DNA of 7,139 nucleotides from CAZOSF01 sp964582415 (lineage in GTDB: Bacteria; Bacteroidota; Bacteroidia; Flavobacteriales; Flavobacteriaceae): assembly GCA_964582415.1 (NCBI GenBank), contig CAZOSF010000091.1:1-7139 (forward strand). The letters are read 5' to 3'. The position numbers and the translations under genes are program-made. Shown piece after piece: positions 1-5,055 of this stretch; position 1 is the stretch's first letter, and every line of letters starts with the position of its first letter. The notes below the pieces were generated by a model. The model had not been told where the DNA came from and searched no databases. It was given only the letters and a program-made list of their open reading frames with translations.

Positions 1-448
1 GTAGAAAGTGTTGCGTTATTGGCTTGTCTACAAAAACAATGTATTCTTTTTCATGATCGTTGCTGGCGCGAAGAATTTTATTTACAATATCACCATCATT
101 AGTAAGAAGCAGAAGGCCTTCACTGGGTTTGTCCAACCGACCGATATAGAAGATGCGTTCCTTATGGTTGATAAATTCGATTACGTTATCCTTAACCTTT
201 GGATTACCAGTACAGGTGATTCCCACGGGTTTATTGAAGGCTATGTAAACATCGTTTTCATTCTCTAGGATTCGTTGCCCATCCACTCGAATATCATCAC
301 CTGGGACCACCCGATCCCCAAGGGTAGCTACCTTCCCATTGATGGTCACCCGCCCTTTTTCAATAAAGGCGTCTGCCTGACGACGAGAGCAAAATCCACT
401 GTCGCCAATAGCTTTGTTGATACGCTTTGAACCTTCGGGATATTCCAT
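1..448 (-). CDS. rluF: 23S rRNA pseudouridine synthase RluF (N-terminal part, cut by window edge)
   Basis: The enzyme converts uridine to pseudouridine in 23S rRNA (U2604 in E. coli numbering), acting in the cytoplasm on the ribosomal large subunit. The 149 visible codons hold an N-terminal S4 RNA-binding domain (about residues 8-60, with CSRRQAD at 20-26 and the INGK turn at 36-39). The start of the RsuA/RluB/E/F catalytic domain follows: NKPVGI at 72-77, then GRLDKPSEGLLLLT at 103-116, where Asp106 is the expected catalytic aspartate. The stretch NKILRA...DHEKEY (123-136) closely matches E. coli RluF as I remember it and favours RluF over RluB or RluE. The start is secure, because the codon just before ATG 448 is an in-frame TAA. 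No Shine-Dalgarno sits at the usual distance; the leader is A-rich. The gene begins 47 bp after uvrB ends and may be co-transcribed with it. The C-terminal part lies outside the window. Confidence 0.93.
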   Translation of the reverse strand, partial: MEYPEGSKRINKAIGDSGFCSRRQADAFIEKGRVTINGKVATLGDRVVPGDDIRVDGQRILENENDVYIAFNKPVGITCTGNPKVKDNVIEFINHKERIFYIGRLDKPSEGLLLLTNDGDIVNKILRASNDHEKEYIVFVDKPITQHFL

Positions 449-495
449 TTACTTAATTTTTCTCGTTCGTGTTGTAATGAGCCTCCTCAAAGCGA

Positions 496-2370
496 TCACC
501 GCTCGACGCCTTCCATTTGTTTCTGATACTGTTTGATTTTATCGCGAAGTTTAGCGGCCATAATAAAATCTAAATCCTTTGCTGCTTTCTCCATTTCCTT
601 TCGAGTATCTCTAATTTTCTTCTCAAGCTGGGCTTTTGTCAGGAATTTGTCGTTCTCTTCTGCTGCTAGACTCTGGGCTGTCTCAAAGGTGTAGGCGTTT
701 ACCTTTTCTTTGGTCAAAGCATTTTCCAATGACTTTTTAATAGCCGTAGGAGTGATATTGTGTTCTTTATTGTAGGCCAACTGTTTCTGTCGTCTATATT
801 CGGTTTCGTCCATGGTGATTTTCATGCTACGGGTAATTTTATCGGCATACATAATAGCCGTACCATTGATGTGTCGGGCAGCCCTCCCAACGGTTTGCGT
901 AAGGGAACGCGCACTTCGCAAAAATCCTTCTTTGTCGGCATCCAAAATAGCCACTAGCGAAACTTCCGGTAAATCCAATCCTTCACGTAATAGGTTGACT
1001 CCCACCAAAACATCGAACAATCCGAGACGTAAATCCTGCATGATTTCCACCCGTTCCAANNNNNNNNNNNNNNNNNNNNNNNNNNNNNNNNNNNNNNNNN
1101 NNNNNNNNNNNNNNNNNNNNNNNNNNNNNNNNNNNNNNNNNNNNNNNNNNNNNNNNNNNCCTCCAGTTTTTTCCAATTCATAGTCGGCCGGAGTAGCACT
1201 AACATAGATTACTTGGTTCTGCAGCGCTTCGAACTCTTCAAATTTAAGCGGACGGTTATCCATGGCGGCAGGTAATCGGAAACCGTATTCTACCAAATTT
1301 TCTTTTCGACTTCTATCACCGCCATACATGGCGCTTACTTGAGGAATGGATACGTGACTTTCATCGACCACCATGAGATAGTCTTCGGGAAAATAATCCA
1401 ACAAACAGAAGGGGCGGGTACCAGGTTGTCGTCGATCGAGATATCTGGAATAGTTTTCAATTCCACTGCAATAACCTAATTCACGAATCATTTCCAGATC
1501 AAAATTGGTGCGCTCCTCCAAGCGTTTTGCTTCCAAGTGTTTCCCAATTTCTTTAAAATAATCTACTTGTTTTACCAAATCATCTTGTATCTCATGAATG
1601 GCCATTTGAAGCACATCTGGTGAGGTCACGAACATATTGGCTGGATAGATGTTGAGTTGGTCGTATTTTTCAATCACCTCATTATTGAGAGGATTGAAGG
1701 CTTCAATTTCTTCAATTTCATCTCCAAAGAAATGGATACGGAAGGCATTATCGGCATAACCAGGATACACATCCACAGTATCTCCCTTGATACGAAATCG
1801 ACCATTAAAAAACTCGTGTTCTGTTCGGGAATAGAGGCCTTGCACCAAAAGGTGGAGCAATTTGGTGCGGGAAATCAGCTGCCCCTTTTCCAAATGGATT
1901 ACATTCTTTTGAAATTCTACAGGATTTCCAATCCCATAAAGACAGGAAACAGAGGCCACCACCAATACATCCCGTCTTCCTGAAAGTAGGGATGAGGTGG
2001 TGCTTAAACGAAGCTTTTCAATTTCTTCGTTTATGGAAAGATCTTTTTCGATGTATGTACCGCTGCTGGGTATGTATGCTTCTGGCTGATAGTAGTCGTA
2101 ATAGGAAACAAAATATTCCACGGCGTTGTGGGGTAAGAACTGTTTGAACTCACTGTATAATTGTGCCGCCAAGGTTTTGTTATGTGCCAATACCAGTGTT
2201 GGCTTTTGTATTTTTTCCACCACGTTGGCGATGGTGAACGTCTTTCCACTTCCTGTAACGCCCAAAAGGGTTTGATAGCGCTCCCCATTTTCCAAGCCTT
2301 CTACCAATTGCTTTATGGCTTCCGGTTGATCTCCAGTAGGGGTAAAGTCGCTTACAATTTCAAATTTCAT
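496..2370 (-). CDS. uvrB: UvrABC excinuclease subunit B (contains an assembly gap)
   Basis: UvrB is the damage-verifying ATPase of nucleotide excision repair; it is loaded by UvrA and then recruits UvrC. Visible motifs are Walker A GVTGSGKT (37-44), the Tyr-rich beta-hairpin that clamps DNA (about 90-112, with YYDYYQPEAYIP), the Walker B-type DESH box (335-338), YVSATP just before the gap, motif V with VGVNLLREGLDLPE (456-469), motif VI QTVGRAAR (492-499), and a C-terminal UVR motif (about 582-624) that contacts UvrC. Numbers after residue 403 follow the gapped assembly. The assembled length of 624 aa is short for UvrB (about 660-675 aa), and the deficit lies in the N run: E. coli UvrB, from memory, has about 77 residues where 34 undetermined ones sit here. 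Both flanks are intact and in the same frame, so the gene is probably functional. A TAnnTTTG promoter lies 20 bp upstream of the start, and rluF follows by 47 bp. Confidence 0.97.
   Translation of the reverse strand: MKFEIVSDFTPTGDQPEAIKQLVEGLENGERYQTLLGVTGSGKTFTIANVVEKIQKPTLVLAHNKTLAAQLYSEFKQFLPHNAVEYFVSYYDYYQPEAYIPSSGTYIEKDLSINEEIEKLRLSTTSSLLSGRRDVLVVASVSCLYGIGNPVEFQKNVIHLEKGQLISRTKLLHLLVQGLYSRTEHEFFNGRFRIKGDTVDVYPGYADNAFRIHFFGDEIEEIEAFNPLNNEVIEKYDQLNIYPANMFVTSPDVLQMAIHEIQDDLVKQVDYFKEIGKHLEAKRLEERTNFDLEMIRELGYCSGIENYSRYLDRRQPGTRPFCLLDYFPEDYLMVVDESHVSIPQVSAMYGGDRSRKENLVEYGFRLPAAMDNRPLKFEEFEALQNQVIYVSATPADYELEKTGXXXXXXXXXXXXXXXXXXXXXXXXXXXXXXXXXXLERVEIMQDLRLGLFDVLVGVNLLREGLDLPEVSLVAILDADKEGFLRSARSLTQTVGRAARHINGTAIMYADKITRSMKITMDETEYRRQKQLAYNKEHNITPTAIKKSLENALTKEKVNAYTFETAQSLAAEENDKFLTKAQLEKKIRDTRKEMEKAAKDLDFIMAAKLRDKIKQYQKQMEGVER
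1060..1159. other. Assembly gap of exactly 100 N inside uvrB
   Basis: This is a run of exactly 100 undetermined bases, a common placeholder for a scaffold gap of unknown size. It falls between the YVSATP segment and motif V of UvrB and hides the start of the second helicase domain, including motif IV. By comparison with remembered E. coli UvrB, the true gap should be near 229 bases. Both 100 and 229 leave remainder 1 when divided by 3, so the reading frame survives by coincidence. Whether the hidden piece holds only coding sequence cannot be seen. Confidence 0.97.
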
Positions 2371-2389
2371 ACGCCGAAAAGGTCTGCTT

Positions 2390-2417
2390 CAAAAGTACAA
2401 AAATTCACCTGCCCAAA
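2390..2417 (-). promoter_or_regulatory. Putative Bacteroidota-type promoter of uvrB
   Basis: On the minus strand the octamer TACTTTTG (2397 down to 2390) is an exact match to the -7 consensus TAnnTTTG used by the primary sigma factor of Bacteroidota. A TTTG (2417 down to 2414) lies 16 bases upstream and could serve as the -33 element, although the spacing is slightly shorter than the usual 17-23. Transcription would start near 2384, leaving a leader of only about 14 nt before the uvrB ATG at 2370. The site lies between a terminator and uvrB, where a promoter is expected. I saw no LexA-like palindrome. Confidence 0.6.
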
Positions 2418-2468
2418 GTAGCTAGGATACGTTAAGAACCTCGTAAATTTTCTTTCAGGCACGAAATG

Positions 2469-2495
2469 AAAAAAGCCGCACGCGGCGGCTTTTTT
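2469..2495 (-). terminator. Strong Rho-independent terminator after the paralog pair
   Basis: GCCGC (2475-2479) pairs with GCGGC (2485-2489) around a 5-nt loop. The stem is extended by six A-T pairs (2469-2474 with 2490-2495), giving an 11-bp hairpin. Read on the minus strand it ends in a run of six T and begins 17 nt beyond the stop codon of the gene at 2513-3280. The A/T flanks make it nearly symmetric, so it could also stop plus-strand transcription. It marks the end of the exported-protein block and insulates uvrB. Confidence 0.9.
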
Positions 2496-2512
2496 AAAGT
2501 TATTTCTTACTA

Positions 2513-3280
2513 CTACATGAACTTGTCACAGCCATCATAATGTTTGATTTCATGAACACGATCACCATGGAAAACAACTTCTACACATTGACCTGTTTTG
2601 TCATTATGCATGATTTTTCTATGATTTCCATCGTGGGTGAAGGAGTGAACCTCACGGAAATTTCGGTGATCCACCATTTCAGCATAGGCAGACTTGGTGT
2701 TTTTTCCCACTAGATCACTTAAATCTACAAAGCCTCCTTTATAATTTCCATAGCCTCCACGACCGTGATGATAAGAGGTTTGCTCTCTTCTTTCCTGGGC
2801 ACCGGCAGTATAGCCATCACTGTAGGCAGATTTTAAGTGCACCTCCCCAAAGACATTGTGATAGGTCTTATTGTATTTTCCATCACTGAACCCACGCTCA
2901 TACGCATTTCTTTTCTGTTCATTCGTATAGGAATTATCATGACCATAATGATGTGAACTATGGTTGTAAGAATTGTTTCTTGAAACAGAACCCGTTTCCG
3001 ATTTGTTGCAATCGAAAGCTGGAGTTCGGACAATGGATTTTACGCGGCCATCGTTAATACGTTCACAAATACAATGTTTTGCACCTTCATTCCACCAATA
3101 GGAATACACGTCATACCCATATTTTTGGGTTTTGATATGGGTAAATCCTCTGTTCTTTAGGGCCATTTCAGAGTTCGCTCCTTTTTCACCAATCAAATCC
3201 TGTTGCACATTGTCTTGGGCTTGGGTCAAGGTAACCGTAACGATGGCCAATGCCGTAAAAATTAGCTTTTGTAATTTCAT
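2513..3280 (-). CDS. Secreted two-domain Cys/His-rich protein of unknown function (paralog A)
   Basis: I do not recognise a named family for this 255-aa protein. Residues 1-21 form a signal peptide (basic start, hydrophobic core, likely cut TQA|Q), so the product should reach the periplasm or beyond. The mature part has four sections. The first is a domain at 28-93, from DLIG through RGFTHIK and YWWN to DCNK. A His/Asn/Tyr-rich linker follows at about 101-118, then a module with AYERGFSDG (126-134) and AYSDGYTAG (152-160). The last section is a second, diverged copy of the first domain at 189-254, from DLVG to CDK. Both copies keep N-x5-C and a second Cys 19-21 residues later (70/91 and 232/251), which could form a disulfide in the periplasm. 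The gene lies 42 bp after its paralog and is followed by a strong terminator, so the two are probably co-transcribed. No enzyme motif is visible; a binding or structural role is possible but unproven. Confidence 0.85.
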   Translation of the reverse strand: MKLQKLIFTALAIVTVTLTQAQDNVQQDLIGEKGANSEMALKNRGFTHIKTQKYGYDVYSYWWNEGAKHCICERINDGRVKSIVRTPAFDCNKSETGSVSRNNSYNHSSHHYGHDNSYTNEQKRNAYERGFSDGKYNKTYHNVFGEVHLKSAYSDGYTAGAQERREQTSYHHGRGGYGNYKGGFVDLSDLVGKNTKSAYAEMVDHRNFREVHSFTHDGNHRKIMHNDKTGQCVEVVFHGDRVHEIKHYDGCDKFM

Positions 3281-3322
3281 AGTTTTTGGTTTTGTGTTAA
3301 ATAGTTTAATCTAAATTTTAAT

Positions 3323-4105
3323 TTATTTCATGAATTGGTTACAGTTCGCATAGTGATGTATATCGGAAATGTATTCTCCACGCTCCAAAGTTTCGATACA
3401 CTGTCCGGTATCTCTATTATGATAGATGCGATGTACATAGCCGTTGTATTCTTTGGTGTGCAATTCTGCGAATCCTCTTTGCTCTAGCTGAACATACACT
3501 GGACGAGCTTCATGTCCGATAAGATCTTTATATTCCACATAATCCGAGGAACCTTTGTTAGTGTACCCTGCATCTCCAGAATGATGACGTGTTCTTACTG
3601 TTCTTTTTGCATCTCCAGAAGTATACCCACGAGCATAGGCTTCACTTTTATTTGCAGCATTTCCTGGATAGGGATTGCTGTAGGATTTGTGATGAAGGCC
3701 ATCCAAGTATCCTTGCTCAAAAGCATTTTCTAAACCTGCATTATCATAATGCCTGTTATTGTCGTGGTCATTGATGGTGTGTTGATAAGAATTGTAATGA
3801 TTGGCAACACCTTCATTGGATTTGTTGCAATCCAAAGAGGAAGTTTTTACAACGGACTTTACCCGTCCGTCCGTAACATGGGTACAAGCACAGCTTTTAG
3901 TTCGGTAATTCCACCAGTATCCGTAAACATGATCCCCGGCATCTTCAGTCTTAATATGCACATATCCCTTGGATTCCATGGCATTGTCCAAGTTATTTGC
4001 TCTCATGTCATCCAAATCATGATAGATTCTTTCTTGAGCGCAAACCATTCCGCTAATCATTATGGTTATAAGCAGCGCCCACAATTTTAAAAATTGAGAT
4101 TTCAT
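3323..4105 (-). CDS. Secreted two-domain Cys/His-rich protein of unknown function (paralog B)
   Basis: This 260-aa protein is a sister of the one encoded just downstream, and I cannot name the family. Residues 1-23 are a signal peptide, likely cut VCA|Q. The Cys22 context (GMVC) is a poor lipobox, so a soluble exported protein is more likely than a lipoprotein. The layout matches the paralog: N-terminal domain at about 30-95 (KGYVHIK, YWWN at 63-66, DGRVKS, DCNK at 92-95), polar His/Asn linker at about 102-120, AFEQGYLDG (128-136) and AYARGYTSG (156-164), and a second domain copy at 194-259 (DLIG, HN-x4-GQC, HY-x2-C-x2-FM). By eye, 27 of 52 ungapped residues match paralog A in the N-terminal domain. 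Cys pairs 72/93 and 236/255 occupy equivalent places in the two copies. The ATG has an A/T-rich leader without a Shine-Dalgarno. It is the first gene of the pair, 114 bp after the EEP gene. Confidence 0.85.
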   Translation of the reverse strand: MKSQFLKLWALLITIMISGMVCAQERIYHDLDDMRANNLDNAMESKGYVHIKTEDAGDHVYGYWWNYRTKSCACTHVTDGRVKSVVKTSSLDCNKSNEGVANHYNSYQHTINDHDNNRHYDNAGLENAFEQGYLDGLHHKSYSNPYPGNAANKSEAYARGYTSGDAKRTVRTRHHSGDAGYTNKGSSDYVEYKDLIGHEARPVYVQLEQRGFAELHTKEYNGYVHRIYHNRDTGQCIETLERGEYISDIHHYANCNQFMK

Positions 4106-4174
4106 AGTTAAACTAATTAAGGGTTAGAACATTAAAGTTACAGAAATTAGTTTTAATAGAGTGTTAAGTTACAA

Positions 4175-4205
4175 TAGAATTATTCTAGATTTAGTGACGA
4201 TCACT
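4175..4205 (-). other. Two short inverted repeats in the spacer upstream of the paralog pair
   Basis: The 114-bp A/T-rich spacer (4106-4219) holds TAGAAT-T-ATTCTA (4175-4187) and AGTGA-CGA-TCACT (4193-4205). Both are perfect but short, with tiny loops and no T-tract on the minus strand, so they would make poor terminators for the EEP gene. They could be an operator or a weak processing hairpin. A promoter for the paralog pair is expected here, but only degenerate candidates are seen: TAACTTTA (4140 down to 4133) differs from TAnnTTTG at the last base and has no well-spaced TTG. Confidence 0.25.
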
Positions 4206-4219
4206 CAATTCATTACTGT

Positions 4220-5050
4220 TCAATCTCTAAATACTGTCAGGACCGGTAAATGGTCGGAAAGTTGTAGGTTGTTTTCCCGACGGTCGTCAATATGACGGCA
4301 TGAAATCACGGTTAGATTTTTTGAGAAAATGTAGTCAATTTTCCGTGTGATGGGCGTTAGTATTTCAAAGCCGTTCCAAGTGCCAATGGGTCCGTAGTTA
4401 GTGGGACTTCCTTTATAGGAATCCTGTAATTCTATGGTCAATACTGAATAAGGCGAATCTGTACCTTCACAATTCAAATCTCCCATTAGGATAATCGGTT
4501 CCCCCCCAATTTTCAATTCATTAATTTTTTCAACAAGTAATTGAGCCGACATCTCCCGGGCTTTTTCTCCAAGATGGTCGAAATGCGTATTGAATACATG
4601 GATAATTCTCCCAGAAGCCTTTATGCGAAACTTAGCGTAGGTGGCAATTCTATTCAAAGAAGCATCCCATCCCTTCGAGGGGACATCGGGTGTTGGGGAT
4701 AACCAAAAGGTATGGGTATCCAGTATTTCAAGTATTGACGTTTTGTAAAAAAGTGGTGTTGCCTCACTGATGGTTCCTTCACCATCTCTGCCAAACCCCA
4801 CGGATGCATAGCCTGCAATGTTGTGATCGATGAATTCCCTTTGATGATTTAATGCCTCTTGCAGTCCAATAATATCAGGTTCATAATAATTTAGCATCGC
4901 CACTACTTCTGCCTTGCGTTCCGTCCATTGATTCTGTCCATCGTCGGGATTATCATACCGAATGTTATAGGTCATCACGGAGAGTTGTCCCCATCCGTAT
5001 GAAACGAAGAACAGTGCAATTAGCAGAAAGAGAGGTTTTGAATAGGCCAT
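4220..5050 (-). CDS. Secreted endonuclease/exonuclease/phosphatase (EEP) family hydrolase
   Basis: This is a metal-dependent phosphoesterase of the DNase I/exonuclease III fold, 276 aa. The signal peptide is residues 1 to about 21 (hydrophobic LFLLIALFFV, then GWGQ). The family motifs follow in order: MTYNIR with Asn29, GLQE with the metal-binding Glu65, NTHFDH with His156, GDLN with Asp191 and Asn193, DYIF (239-242), and SDHLPV with Asp266 and the catalytic His267. All expected catalytic residues are present. The subgroup with YNIRYDNPDDG near the start is common in Bacteroidota and is often annotated only as EEP family. The substrate (nucleic acid, phospholipid, inositol phosphate or another phosphodiester) cannot be told from sequence. 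Export argues against a DNA-repair role. The ATG lies 5 bp beyond the stop of the upstream hydrolase, indicating co-transcription. A run of seven G in the coding strand (4501-4507) lies at the Gly182-Gly183 codons. Confidence 0.92.
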   Translation of the reverse strand: MAYSKPLFLLIALFFVSYGWGQLSVMTYNIRYDNPDDGQNQWTERKAEVVAMLNYYEPDIIGLQEALNHQREFIDHNIAGYASVGFGRDGEGTISEATPLFYKTSILEILDTHTFWLSPTPDVPSKGWDASLNRIATYAKFRIKASGRIIHVFNTHFDHLGEKAREMSAQLLVEKINELKIGGEPIILMGDLNCEGTDSPYSVLTIELQDSYKGSPTNYGPIGTWNGFEILTPITRKIDYIFSKNLTVISCRHIDDRRENNLQLSDHLPVLTVFRD

Positions 5051-5055
5051 ACAAT

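Noticed and set aside
8..268. Plus-strand open frame of 86 codons at the left edge
   Set aside because: It lies opposite rluF, whose protein matches a known family over the same bases, so this is an antisense shadow.
812..1205. Plus- and minus-strand open frames running through the N block
   Set aside because: They stay open largely because the undetermined bases cannot encode stops, and they overlap uvrB in other frames.
4030..4050. Possible lipoprotein signal (Cys22) in the paralog at 3323-4105
   Set aside because: The residues before Cys are GMV. A lipobox normally has Gly, Ala or Ser just before Cys, and a standard cut after VCA is better.
2513..4105. Toxin-immunity or contact-dependent effector pair
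   Set aside because: Both genes encode the same kind of secreted protein, not an effector plus an unlike partner, and no toxin domain or secretion tag is visible.
4193..4205. AGTGA/TCACT hairpin as terminator of the EEP gene
   Set aside because: The stem has only 5 bp, a 3-nt loop and no following T-run on the minus strand.
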